Of a DNA stretch of 64,000 nt, positions 49,235-57,424 are shown in pieces. Position numbers and translations under genes: made by a program. The first letter of the stretch is position 1, and every line of letters starts with the position of its first letter. Under the pieces are notes generated by a model. That model had not been told where the DNA came from, did no database searches, and saw nothing but the letters and a program-made list of their open reading frames with translations. Source of the DNA: Curtobacterium sp. BH-2-1-1 (GTDB taxonomy: Bacteria > Actinomycetota > Actinomycetes > Actinomycetales > Microbacteriaceae); NCBI RefSeq assembly GCF_001806325.1, contig NZ_CP017580.1:2852001-2916000 (forward strand), read 5' to 3'.

Positions 49235-49750
49235 ATGGCGAACAAGGAAGCTGCGGTCGCCGAGCTCACGGAGTCCTTCCGTAGCTCGAACGCCGTTCTG
49301 CTCACCGAGTACCGCGGTCTCACGGTCGCGCAGCTCAAGGAGCTCCGCAACTCGATCCGTGAGCACGCCACGTACGCCGTGGTGAAGAACACGCTGACCA
49401 AGATCGCGGCGAACAACGCCGGCATCTCGTCGTTCGACGACGAGCTCGCCGGTCCGTCCGCTCTCGCCTTTGTCCACGGTGACACCGTCGCCGTCGCGAA
49501 GTCGCTGCGTGCATTCGCCAAGGCGAACCCCGAGCTCGTGGTGAAGGGTGGTTACTTCGACGGTAACCCGCTCTCCGCGACCGAGGTGGACAAGCTCGCC
49601 GACCTCGAGTCCCGTGAAGTCCTGCTCGGCAAGCTCGCCGGCGCCTTCAAGGCCTCGCTGTTCGGTGCTGCGTACCTGTTCCAGGCCCCCCTCTCGCAGG
49701 CCGTCCGCACCGTGGACGCCCTTCGCGAGAAGCAGGAGTCCGCGGCCTGA
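49235..49750 (+). CDS. rplJ: 50S ribosomal protein L10
   Basis: A 171-residue ribosomal stalk base protein that carries the L7/L12 dimers and binds its own leader. Family features: [76 protein letters not shown] and the C-terminal helix for L12 binding ([17 protein letters not shown]). ATG 49235 has an AAGGAG site. rplL follows after 51 bases. Confidence 0.97.
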   Translation: MANKEAAVAELTESFRSSNAVLLTEYRGLTVAQLKELRNSIREHATYAVVKNTLTKIAANNAGISSFDDELAGPSALAFVHGDTVAVAKSLRAFAKANPELVVKGGYFDGNPLSATEVDKLADLESREVLLGKLAGAFKASLFGAAYLFQAPLSQAVRTVDALREKQESAA

Positions 49751-49801
49751 TCAGGCTCGCGTTCCACAACCACACGATCTAGCTAGTAGTAGGAGAAAAT
49801 C

Positions 49802-50185
49802 ATGGCGAAGCTTTCGCAGGACGAGCTCATCGAGGCCTTCAAGGAGCTCACGCTCATCGAGCTCTCGGACTTCGTGAAGAAGTTCGAAGAGGTCTTCGAG
49901 GTCACCGCGGCCGCCCCGGTCGCCGCTGCCGCTCCGGCTGCCGCCGGCGCCCCGGCCGAGGCCGCTGAGGAGAAGTCGGAGTTCGACGTCGTCCTCAAGT
50001 CCGCTGGTGACAAGAAGATCCAGGTCATCAAGGAGGTCCGTGGCCTGACGTCGCTCGGCCTCGGTGAGGCCAAGGCGCTCGTCGAGACCGCCGACGCCAA
50101 GATCCTCGAGGGTGTCAACAAGGAGACGGCCGACAAGGCGAAGGAGGCCCTCGAGGCCGCCGGCGCCACGATCGAGCTCGCGTAG
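49802..50185 (+). CDS. rplL: 50S ribosomal protein L7/L12
   Basis: A 127-residue stalk protein that recruits translational GTPases. The N-terminal dimerisation domain is [31 protein letters not shown], the hinge is an Ala/Pro-rich stretch (about 36-55), and the C-terminal factor-binding domain includes [28 protein letters not shown] 49802 has a TAGGAG site. A strong hairpin ends the operon. Confidence 0.97.
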   Translation: MAKLSQDELIEAFKELTLIELSDFVKKFEEVFEVTAAAPVAAAAPAAAGAPAEAAEEKSEFDVVLKSAGDKKIQVIKEVRGLTSLGLGEAKALVETADAKILEGVNKETADKAKEALEAAGATIELA

Positions 50186-50201
50186 TCTCGACCGTTCGGT
50201 C

Positions 50202-50237
50202 ACGAAGGCCGCTGCCCCTCGGGGCAGCGGCCTTCGT
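50202..50237 (+). terminator. rplJ-rplL operon terminator
   Basis: ACGAAGGCCGCTGCCCC (50202-50218) pairs perfectly with the 17 bases at 50221-50237, loop TC. It begins 16 bases after rplL. Confidence 0.88.
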
Positions 50238-50279
50238 CGCGTGCGGGGGGCTTGCGGCGGCCGGCGCTGCGGGGCGTTT

Positions 50280-50372
50280 CCGCGAAAGCGACACTCTGCC
50301 TTCGGATGCACGCGCCAATGTGTCGCTTCGGCGGCACCGTCGTCGCGACTCAGCTGTGAAGTGTCGCTTTGG
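50280..50372 (+). repeat. 93-bp repeat with AGCGACA boxes, left copy
   Basis: Starts CCGCGAAAGCGACA and ends GTGTCGCTTTGG, with a third box GTGTCGCT in the middle. Boxes at 50288 (GCGACA), 50321 and 50362 (TGTCGC) are 33 and 41 bases apart. Its reverse complement is present at 51406-51498 without gaps, about 64 of 93 bases identical by hand count. It ends 93 bases before the DUF559/AbiEi-like gene. Confidence 0.8.
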
Positions 50373-50465
50373 TCACATGAGCGGGGCAGGCCAGGAGGCA
50401 CGGCACCTGTCCACAGATCGGCGCAGGACCGCCTCCACGCGCGTCCAAGACGACAAGGTGCCGTC

Positions 50466-51383
50466 ATGCACCCTGCGAACGCGATCGAACTGTTCCGTAC
50501 GACCCGGCTCGACCGAGCGGCCGGTCGACACCTCCAACGCCGGCGCGCCGCGGACGAGCTGGTGCGGGTCCGCCACGGCGTGTACGTCGAACGGGCTGCA
50601 TGGGATGCGCTCGACGGTCGGTCACGGCACCTCGTCCGCATGCGCTCGGCCATCCCGTTGCTCCGCCCGGGCGCCGTGTTCGCCTTCGAGTCAGCGGCCG
50701 CCGTGCACGGTCTGCCGAGGATCGACCCGTGGACCACTCGCGTCCGAGCGATGGTGCCGTCGCTCGACCACGACGTGCACCGCGTCGACCTGACGCTGCA
50801 CGCCGGCACCACGCTGCGGTCCGGACGTCTGTTCTGGGGTGTCCCGTACGCCTCGCTCGCAGCGACCACGATCGAGATCGCCCGTCGCGGCTCACTCTCC
50901 GCCGCCGTCGTGGCCATCGACCACGCGCTCCGTCGGGGGGAGCAGCTCGTCGAGCTGCAACGCCTCGCGTCGGAGGCCGGACCGTGGGGCTCCTCGCGGC
51001 TCGAGCACGCCTTCGCGATCGCCGACGTGCGCCACGAGTCGGTCGGGGAGTCCTACTTCGCGGCCCGCGCCGCAGAGCTCGGATGTCCCGACCTCGAACC
51101 GCAGCACGAGTTCGTCCACGCAGACGGAACGGTGGATCGGGTCGACTTCTGGCTTCCGCGGCAGGGCATCGTGATCGAGTTCGACGGGCGCCAGAAGTAC
51201 GAGGACCCGCGCATGCTCGGCGGTCGGGACCCGCACGATGTCCTCTGGGCCGAGAAGCGCCGCGAAGATCGCATCCGGTCCCGACGCGAGGTGCACGGCG
51301 TCGTCCGCGCGGACTGGTCACACCTGATCGACCCTGAGCGCTTGCGGGCGCTGTTCCGCACGCACGGCGTTCCGTGTCGATGA
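50466..51383 (+). CDS. AbiEi-like N-terminal plus DUF559 (Vsr-fold) nuclease-like protein
   Basis: A 305-residue protein. The N-terminal part (about 5-75: RTTRLDRAAGRHLQRRRAADELVRVRHGVYV) resembles the winged-helix of AbiEi-type antitoxins, where the lysine/arginine-rich RRG-like turn is typical. The C-terminal third (about 200-300) is DUF559, related to very-short-patch repair endonucleases: VDRVDFWLPRQGIVIEFDGRQKY keeps Asp, Glu and Lys of a PD-(D/E)xK-like site, followed by DVLWAEKRREDRIRSR. ATG 50466 is chosen from the N-terminal match. No AbiEii toxin is adjacent. It is bracketed by 93-bp inverted repeats, suggesting it belongs to a small mobile or repeat-associated unit. Confidence 0.8.
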   Translation: MHPANAIELFRTTRLDRAAGRHLQRRRAADELVRVRHGVYVERAAWDALDGRSRHLVRMRSAIPLLRPGAVFAFESAAAVHGLPRIDPWTTRVRAMVPSLDHDVHRVDLTLHAGTTLRSGRLFWGVPYASLAATTIEIARRGSLSAAVVAIDHALRRGEQLVELQRLASEAGPWGSSRLEHAFAIADVRHESVGESYFAARAAELGCPDLEPQHEFVHADGTVDRVDFWLPRQGIVIEFDGRQKYEDPRMLGGRDPHDVLWAEKRREDRIRSRREVHGVVRADWSHLIDPERLRALFRTHGVPCR

Positions 51384-51405
51384 CCGCGACGCCTGTGATC
51401 ACCCG

Positions 51406-51498
51406 CCGAAGCGACACGCTGCCGCCGAGGCTCGACGTCTGTGCGGCGAGAGCGACACGTTCGCGCCGAAGCCCGGCGGGAACCTGTCGCTTTCGCGG
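51406..51498 (-). repeat. 93-bp repeat with AGCGACA boxes, right copy (inverted)
   Basis: Reverse-complement counterpart of 50280-50372, the same length and ungapped. Boxes at 51411 and 51452 (GCGACA) and 51485 (TGTCGC) are 41 and 33 bases apart, the mirror of the left copy. The outermost 14 bases (CCGCGAAAGCGACA read inward) are identical to the left copy. It lies 22 bases after the DUF559 gene and before the permease gene. Confidence 0.8.
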
Positions 51499-51563
51499 AC
51501 GAGCGGCGCAGCGGGCGGGCGGGTGGTCGGCCGGCCCGGGCGGCGGGCGGCGCCGCGCGCGCG

Positions 51564-53033
51564 TCAGCGCAGCGTGCTGTGGCGGCGGCCGTAGGCCAGG
51601 TAGAGCGCGGCGCCGGCGACCATCCAGATGCCGAAGGCGATCCAGGTGCCGATGCCGAGGAACACCGCGAGCAGCACGCAGCAGAGCGCGCCGATGATCG
51701 GCACGACGGGGAACAGCGGCACGCGGTACGACCGCTCGAGCGACGGCTGGGTCCGACGGAGCACGATGACCGACACGTTCACGAGGGCGAACGCCACGAG
51801 CGTGCCGATGCTCGTCGCGTCCGCGAGCTCCCCGAGCGGTACCAGTGCGGCGACGATCGTCACGACGACCCCGATGATGAGGGTGTTCCAGACCGGGGTG
51901 CCGGTGCGGTGCGAGACCCGGCCGAACACCTTCGGCACGAGTCCGTCGCGGGCCATCGTGAGCAGGATGCGGGTCTGCCCGTAGAGCACGGTGAGCACGA
52001 CGCTCGCGATCGCGATGACGGCGCCGATCGAGAACACCAGGGCGACCCACGGCTGTCCGGTGACGTCGACGACGATGCGCACGAGCGAGGCCTCGGTCGA
52101 CGAGAACGACGTCCACGAGCGGGCGCCGATGGCCGCGATCGCGACGAGGATGTACAGCGCCGTGATGAGCGCGATCGACCCGATGATCGCGCGGGGGAGG
52201 TCCCGCCGCGGGTTCTTCGCCTCTTCTCCGGCGGTCGACGCGGCGTCGAACCCGATGTACGAGAAGAACAGCCGGGACGCGGCCGCGGTGACCCCGGCGG
52301 CACCCATCGGTGCGAGCGGCTCGAAGTTCTGCGCCTGGAACGCCGAGAACGCCACGATGACGAAGAACACGAGCAGGGCGATCTTCACGATGACCATGAC
52401 CGTGTTCACCCAGGCGCTCTCGCGCGCACCCGGGAGGAGGACCGCCGTGGCGAGCAGCACCAGGACGGCGGCCGGCAGGTTGACCATGCCGCCCTCGCCC
52501 GGAGGCGCCGACAGTGCGGTCGGCAGGTGCAGCCCGAACACCCGCAGGGTCTCGTCGACGTACTCGCTCGCGCCGACCGCCACGGCGGCCACGGAGACGG
52601 CGTACTCGAGCACGAGGCACCAGCCGCACACCCAGGCGATGCCCTCGCCCATGGTGGCGTAGGTGTACGAGTAGCTCGACCCGGACGTCGGCACGGCACC
52701 CGCCATCTCGGCGTACGACAGCGCCGAGAGGAGGGCGGCGACACCGGCGACGACGAAGGAGATCCAGACCGCGGGACCGGCGAGCGGCACGGCGGTCCCG
52801 AGGACGACGAGGATGCCGGTGCCGAGCGTGGCGCCGACACTGATCATCGTGAGGTGCCAGACCCCGAGCGACCGCCGGAGCGGCTCGCCGTCCACCCCCG
52901 CCGAGGCCTCGGCCTGCAGCTGCTCGATCGGCTTCCGTCGGGCGAGCTGTGCGCGGAGGGACGTGGGGCGGGTGGGCGCGGACGTCAATGGGACCTCGAG
53001 TGGTGCGGGGAAGGGGACGGGAAATGGTCGCAT
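51564..53033 (-). CDS. APC-superfamily amino acid permease (cationic amino acid transporter-like)
   Basis: A 489-residue transporter with about 12-14 membrane segments and a 55-residue cytoplasmic N-terminus. Family features: GVWHLTMISVGATLGTGILVVLG (unwound first helix with GATLGTG), ALSYAEMAGAVPTSGSSYSYTY, FFSYIGFDAASTAGEEAKNPRRDLPRAI and TGTPVWNTLIIGV. These match the YfnA/CAT-1-like group, which often moves branched-chain or cationic amino acids; substrate not certain. ATG 53033 is the first codon of the frame with a purine-rich upstream region (reading GGGGCAT on the plus strand). It diverges from the ABC exporter gene over 86 bases. Confidence 0.88.
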   Translation of the reverse strand: MRPFPVPFPAPLEVPLTSAPTRPTSLRAQLARRKPIEQLQAEASAGVDGEPLRRSLGVWHLTMISVGATLGTGILVVLGTAVPLAGPAVWISFVVAGVAALLSALSYAEMAGAVPTSGSSYSYTYATMGEGIAWVCGWCLVLEYAVSVAAVAVGASEYVDETLRVFGLHLPTALSAPPGEGGMVNLPAAVLVLLATAVLLPGARESAWVNTVMVIVKIALLVFFVIVAFSAFQAQNFEPLAPMGAAGVTAAASRLFFSYIGFDAASTAGEEAKNPRRDLPRAIIGSIALITALYILVAIAAIGARSWTSFSSTEASLVRIVVDVTGQPWVALVFSIGAVIAIASVVLTVLYGQTRILLTMARDGLVPKVFGRVSHRTGTPVWNTLIIGVVVTIVAALVPLGELADATSIGTLVAFALVNVSVIVLRRTQPSLERSYRVPLFPVVPIIGALCCVLLAVFLGIGTWIAFGIWMVAGAALYLAYGRRHSTLR

Positions 53034-53099
53034 GCCCCCTGAACGGGGTCAAATGAGCCACGGCGGCCCGATGTCCCACCCCGGGGCTAGGTTTGCAGC

Positions 53100-53123
53100 A
53101 TGGATCGGGGTGACGCGTCGTGA
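53100..53123 (+). CDS. Possible 7-codon leaderless leader peptide overlapping the ABC exporter start
   Basis: ATG GAT CGG GGT GAC GCG TCG TGA. The ATG lies 6 nt after a -10-like TAGGTT (53088-53093), the leaderless spacing used by many genes here, and the TGA overlaps the GTG start of the ABC exporter (GTGA at 53120-53123). Ribosomes finishing this mini-ORF would be placed on the exporter start. No unusual amino acid bias is seen, so it may only serve coupling. Confidence 0.4.
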   Translation: MDRGDAS

Positions 53124-55018
53124 GCATGCACGGCGGGATGCGCGGCGGCGGCGGCGGCGGTGGTGGCGGTCGCGGTGGCGGTCGGATCTCCAGTGGCGAC
53201 TTCGAAGCGCAGAAGGCCGCCAACGCCGAGGCGCCCAAGATCCCGAACCTCCTCAAGCGCATCGCCGGGCTGTTCGTGCCGCACCGGAACGCGATCATCC
53301 TGACCGTCGTACTGGTGCTGATCGGCGCCGCGATCTCCGTCGTCCCACCGCTCCTCACCCAGCGGGCGTTCGACGAGGGGCTCTTCCCGAAGGGCGGCGG
53401 CGGGCCCGACCTGCCCGTGCTGTACGTCCTCGTCGGCGCCATGGTGGTGCTCTGGATCGCGAGCGCGGGGATCGGCGTCTGGCAGACCTACCTCACCGCG
53501 ACGGTCGGCAACAAGGTCATGGGCGCGATGCGCATGCGGCTGTTCGGACACCTCCAGCGCATGGAGCTCGCGTTCTTCACCCGCACGAAGACCGGTGTCA
53601 TCCAGTCCCGCCTGCAGAACGACGTCGGTGGCGTCGCGAGCGTGCTCAACAACACGATCTCGTCGATCCTCGGCAACACGGTGACGGTGATCGCCGCCGT
53701 CGTCGCGATGCTGCTCCTCAGCTGGCAGATGACCCTCGTCGCGGTCGTCCTGCTGCCCCTCCTCGTGATCGCGCAGCGACGGGTCGGCCAGGTCCGCGCC
53801 AAGATCGCCGCGCAGACACAGGAGTCGCTGTCGGACATGACCGCGATCACGCAGGAGGCACTGAGCGTCTCCGGCATCCTGCTCGCGAAGAGCTTCAACC
53901 AGCAGCGTGCGGAGACGCAGCGGTACGGCAACGAGAACCGCAACCAGATCCGCCTGCAGGTCCGTCAGCAGATGTCCGGTCAGTGGTTCTTCGCGATCGT
54001 GTCGATCTTCCTGTCGATCATCCCGGCGATCATCTACGTCGTCGCCGCGTACCTCATCATCGGCGACGTGCCGATCACGGCCGGCACGATCGTGGCCTTC
54101 ACCACCGTGCAGTCCCGGCTGCTGTTCCCGACCGTCGGCCTGCTCCGGGTCGTCCTCGACCTGCAGACCTCCGGCGCGCTGTTCGCCCGCATCTTCGAGT
54201 ACCTCGACCTCCAGCCCGCCATCACGGACCCGCCCACGGCGAAGCCCGTCGACGAGTCCCGGGTGGGGCACGTCGCCTTCGACGACGTGACGTTCACCTA
54301 CCCGGACGGCGAGGCGGACAAGCCGACCCTCCGCGGGGTGTCGTTCGAGCTCCAGCCCGGTCAGTTCGCCGCGTTCGTGGGGCCGTCGGGTGCGGGGAAG
54401 ACGACCGTGTCGTACCTCGTGCCCCGGCTGTACGAGGCGACCGCGGGCTCGGTCCGGTTCGCCGGACAGGACGTCCGCGAGCTGGCGCACGAGGACCTCA
54501 TGCGCCACGTCGGCATCGTCAGCCAGGAGACCTACCTCTTCCACGCCACCATCGGCGACAACCTGCGCTACGCCAAGCCGGACGCGACCGACGACGAGAT
54601 CGAGCAGGCCGCGCGCGCGGCGAACATCCACGAGACGATCGCCTCGTTCCCGGACAGCTACGAGACGGTCGTCGGGGAGCGCGGCTACCGGCTGTCCGGC
54701 GGCGAGAAGCAGCGGATCGCGATCGCGCGGGTGCTGCTCAAGGACCCGCCGGTGCTCGTGCTCGACGAGGCGACGAGCGCCCTCGACTCGATCTCCGAGC
54801 GTGTCGTGCAGACGGCCCTCGACAACGCCGCGGCGGGCCGGACGACGATCTCGATCGCGCACCGGCTCTCGACGATCCGCGACGCCGACGTCATCTTCGT
54901 GCTCGACCACGGGCGGATCGTCGAGCAGGGTACGCACGAGGAGCTCCTCGAGCGGGACGGCACCTACGCGATGCTGCACCACCAGCAGAACGCCCCCGCC
55001 GACGCCGTCGGCAGCTGA
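53120..55018 (+). CDS. ABC exporter, fused membrane and ATPase domains (MsbA/LmrA type)
   Basis: A 632-residue half-transporter that would act as a homodimer. A Gly/Arg-rich N-terminus (GGMRGGGGGGGGGRGGGR) precedes six membrane segments (about 58-345) with the coupling-helix region QRMELAFFTRTKTGVIQSRLQND. In the ATPase domain, Walker A is GPSGAGKTT, Q-loop SQETYLFHATIGDN, signature LSGGEKQR, Walker B PVLVLDEATSALD and H-loop IAHRLSTI. All motifs are intact. GTG 53120 overlaps the putative mini-ORF stop; ATG 53126 is an alternative. The 3' end is followed 22 bases later by palindrome copy 4, separating it from the cyclase-like gene. Confidence 0.92.
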   Translation: MSMHGGMRGGGGGGGGGRGGGRISSGDFEAQKAANAEAPKIPNLLKRIAGLFVPHRNAIILTVVLVLIGAAISVVPPLLTQRAFDEGLFPKGGGGPDLPVLYVLVGAMVVLWIASAGIGVWQTYLTATVGNKVMGAMRMRLFGHLQRMELAFFTRTKTGVIQSRLQNDVGGVASVLNNTISSILGNTVTVIAAVVAMLLLSWQMTLVAVVLLPLLVIAQRRVGQVRAKIAAQTQESLSDMTAITQEALSVSGILLAKSFNQQRAETQRYGNENRNQIRLQVRQQMSGQWFFAIVSIFLSIIPAIIYVVAAYLIIGDVPITAGTIVAFTTVQSRLLFPTVGLLRVVLDLQTSGALFARIFEYLDLQPAITDPPTAKPVDESRVGHVAFDDVTFTYPDGEADKPTLRGVSFELQPGQFAAFVGPSGAGKTTVSYLVPRLYEATAGSVRFAGQDVRELAHEDLMRHVGIVSQETYLFHATIGDNLRYAKPDATDDEIEQAARAANIHETIASFPDSYETVVGERGYRLSGGEKQRIAIARVLLKDPPVLVLDEATSALDSISERVVQTALDNAAAGRTTISIAHRLSTIRDADVIFVLDHGRIVEQGTHEELLERDGTYAMLHHQQNAPADAVGS

Positions 55019-55040
55019 CACACCAGGCGCACCGCACGCG

Positions 55041-55081
55041 GGACGGGAGGCGCGGTGCGGCCCGCACCGCGCCTCCCGTCC
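55041..55081. repeat. Palindromic intergenic element, GACGGGAGGCGCGG family, copy 4
   Basis: Perfect 20-base arms 55041-55060 and 55062-55081 around a single C; left arm GGACGGGAGGCGCGGTGCGG. GGTCGCGACC follows at 55089-55098. The remainder of the gap to 55198 holds no recognisable gene. Confidence 0.88.
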
Positions 55082-55198
55082 GTCGCCGGGTCGCGACCAC
55101 GGCGTTTTCCGGTCGACCCGACGGACACGAACGATGCTCGTGTGGTAGCTGTGAAGGAACCAGACGCAAGCGCACCGGGCCCCTGAGCGGAGTCCGAA

Positions 55199-57424
55199 GT
55201 GACAGCTGTCCCACCGACGTCCGACCCCATCCCGCCGACGGGCCCGATCGCCCCCGATGCACCACGCGTCGTCGAGGACGCGCCCCGCAAGAAGGGGAAG
55301 TTCCGCGCGTTCCTCACGAGCGGCTCCCTCGACATCCAGTCCAAGCTCCTCGTGATGCTCCTCGCGGTGAGCATCGTGGCGGCGCTGGTCGTGGGTGTCG
55401 TCGGCTACCTCAACGGCCGGAGCTCGCTCGAGGCCGCGGCGTTCAACCAGGTGACCTCGTTGCGCGAGGCGAGGATCACCGAACTGCAGCGCTCGTTCGG
55501 CCAGTTCACCCAGATGGTCGTCGCGCAGACCCGCAACGAGAGCGTCATCGGCGCGACGAAGGCCTTCGAGTCCGGGTGGGACGACCTGCAGTCGCGGCCG
55601 GTGTCCGACGACGACCACACGAAGGTCGAGGACTGGTACCGGGACTCCTTCGTCCCGCAGCTCGACGACCGCAACGGCGGCACCGCCAACCCGGACCAGT
55701 TCGCGCCGACCGAGGACCCGCAGGCCTACCTGCAGGCGCGGTACACGGCGCCGTTCACCGACTACGACAAGGCCATCGACCAGGACGACGCCGGGGACGG
55801 CAGTGCGTGGTCGGCGGCGCACGCCGAGTACCAGCCGTACTTCAAGCAGGCGGTCGAGGCCGCCGGGTACGAGGACCTCCTGCTCATGGACACCGACGGG
55901 GACGTCGTGTACTCGGCGTACTCCGGCGCGGACCTCGGCACGAACCTCGAGAGCGGGCCCTACCGCGACTCGAACCTCACGACCGGGTACCAGCAGGCAC
56001 TGCAGCTGACGAGCTCGGACGACTTCGTGGTGACGGACTTCGCGCGGTACGTGCCGAGCCTCAACGTCCCGACGCTCTGGGTGATGTCGCCGGTGGCCGA
56101 GGACGGCAAGATCATCGGGGTGATGGCCGTCCAGGTGCCGGTCGACCTCATCACGCAGGTCATGACGGGCAACGAGCAGTGGAAGGACGACGGCCTCGGG
56201 GACACCGGGGAGTCGTACCTCATCGGTGCCGACCACCTCATGCGGTCGTACCCGCGCCAGCTCATCGAGCACCCGAAGCAGTACCAGCGCGACGTCGTCG
56301 CTGCCGGGACGGCGCCCTCGACGGCGGCCCGCCAGGTCGCGGTGAAGGGCTCCGTGCTCCTGCAGGAGGTGAACACCACCCCGGTGACACGGGCGCTGCA
56401 GGGCAAGTCCGGCACCGTGATCTCGACCGACTACCGCGGGAAGGAAGTACTCGCGGCGTACGCGCCGCTCGAGGTCGACGGGCTCCGCTGGGTCGTCGTG
56501 GCGCAGATGGACACCGCCGAGGCGTTCGCCCCGGTGAACGACTTCGCCCGCAACATCGGCCTCGCGCTCGTCGGCATCATCGTCCTCGTCAGCCTGCTGT
56601 CGCTGCTGCTGGCCCAGGTGTTCGTCCGGCCGATCCGGCGGTTGCAGACCGCGGTGAACCGGGTCTCGTCCGGCGACCTCGGCGTCGAGGTGCAGACGAA
56701 GGCCGGCGACGAGATCGGCGACCTCGGACTCGCGTTCAACGACATGAGCCGCAGCCTCCAGGTGAAGCAGGACCTGCTCGACGAGCAGCGACGGCAGAAC
56801 GACACCCTGCTGCTGACGCTCATGCCGGAGGAGGTCGCCCGTCGCTACAAGCAGGGCGACGAGACGATCGCGGCCGACCACCAGGACGTCGCCGTCGTCT
56901 ACGCGGACATCATCGGGTTCGACGAGTTCGCCGCCGGCCTCACCGCCGAGGAGTCCCTGTCCCTCGTCAACGACGTCTGGCGCTCCCTCGACGAGGCGGC
57001 CACCCGCCACGGCGTCGAGCGGGTGCGCACGACCCGGAGCGGGTACCTCGCCAGCTGCGGCCTGAGCGTGCCGCGCGTGGACAACGTCCGCCGCGTCGTC
57101 GACTGGGCGGAGGAGGCGCAGGGCGTGCTCGAGCGATTCAACGCGCAGCACGGGTCGAAGATCGGGTTGCGCGCCGGCATCGACACCGGCCAGGTCACGA
57201 GCGGGCTCGTCGGGCGCTCGAGCATCGTCTACGACATGTGGGGCGACGCCGTCAGCCTGGCGTTGCGGGTGCAGGGGATCGCCCCGGCGCCGGGGGTGTA
57301 CGCGACGCAGCGCGTGGTCGACAAGCTCGGCGACCGCGGGGGCGTGCAGGACGTCGGCGAGGTGCAGACGCAGGCCGGACCGCAGCGGGTCTGGAAGCTC
57401 GAGCGCACCGGAGCGGCGTCGTGA
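55199..57424 (+). CDS. Receptor-type class III nucleotide cyclase homologue with degenerate active site
   Basis: A 741-residue membrane receptor. TM1 is about 49-70 (LLVMLLAVSIVAALVVGVVG); a large extracytoplasmic dCache-like sensor (about 75-455) includes YEDLLLMDTDGDVVYSAYSG and VMSPVAEDGKIIGVMAVQVP. TM2 (about 456-478) and HAMP (VRPIRRLQTAVNRVSSGDLG) follow, then a class III cyclase homology domain (about 560-735). Metal Asp570 (YADIIGF) and adenine-selecting-type Asp679 (YDMWGD) are present, but the second metal Asp is Ser614 (RTTRSGY), the purine-contact Lys is Arg610, and the transition-state Asn is Ser686, with Arg690 kept. Homodimer cyclase activity is therefore doubtful. GTG 55199; the stop overlaps the channel gene. 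Confidence 0.87.
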   Translation: MTAVPPTSDPIPPTGPIAPDAPRVVEDAPRKKGKFRAFLTSGSLDIQSKLLVMLLAVSIVAALVVGVVGYLNGRSSLEAAAFNQVTSLREARITELQRSFGQFTQMVVAQTRNESVIGATKAFESGWDDLQSRPVSDDDHTKVEDWYRDSFVPQLDDRNGGTANPDQFAPTEDPQAYLQARYTAPFTDYDKAIDQDDAGDGSAWSAAHAEYQPYFKQAVEAAGYEDLLLMDTDGDVVYSAYSGADLGTNLESGPYRDSNLTTGYQQALQLTSSDDFVVTDFARYVPSLNVPTLWVMSPVAEDGKIIGVMAVQVPVDLITQVMTGNEQWKDDGLGDTGESYLIGADHLMRSYPRQLIEHPKQYQRDVVAAGTAPSTAARQVAVKGSVLLQEVNTTPVTRALQGKSGTVISTDYRGKEVLAAYAPLEVDGLRWVVVAQMDTAEAFAPVNDFARNIGLALVGIIVLVSLLSLLLAQVFVRPIRRLQTAVNRVSSGDLGVEVQTKAGDEIGDLGLAFNDMSRSLQVKQDLLDEQRRQNDTLLLTLMPEEVARRYKQGDETIAADHQDVAVVYADIIGFDEFAAGLTAEESLSLVNDVWRSLDEAATRHGVERVRTTRSGYLASCGLSVPRVDNVRRVVDWAEEAQGVLERFNAQHGSKIGLRAGIDTGQVTSGLVGRSSIVYDMWGDAVSLALRVQGIAPAPGVYATQRVVDKLGDRGGVQDVGEVQTQAGPQRVWKLERTGAAS

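Noticed and set aside
50466-51383. AbiE toxin-antitoxin system
   Set aside because: No AbiEii nucleotidyltransferase toxin is adjacent; the C-terminal half is a DUF559 nuclease-like domain, not an AbiEi C-terminal domain.
50280-51498. AGCGACA boxes considered as a CRISPR-like array
   Set aside because: Only three boxes per side, mixed orientations, unequal spacing and no cas genes; better described as inverted repeats.
53087-57151. A 1354-codon minus-strand open frame
   Set aside because: Antisense shadow of the exporter and cyclase genes; no domain, biased composition and no start signal.
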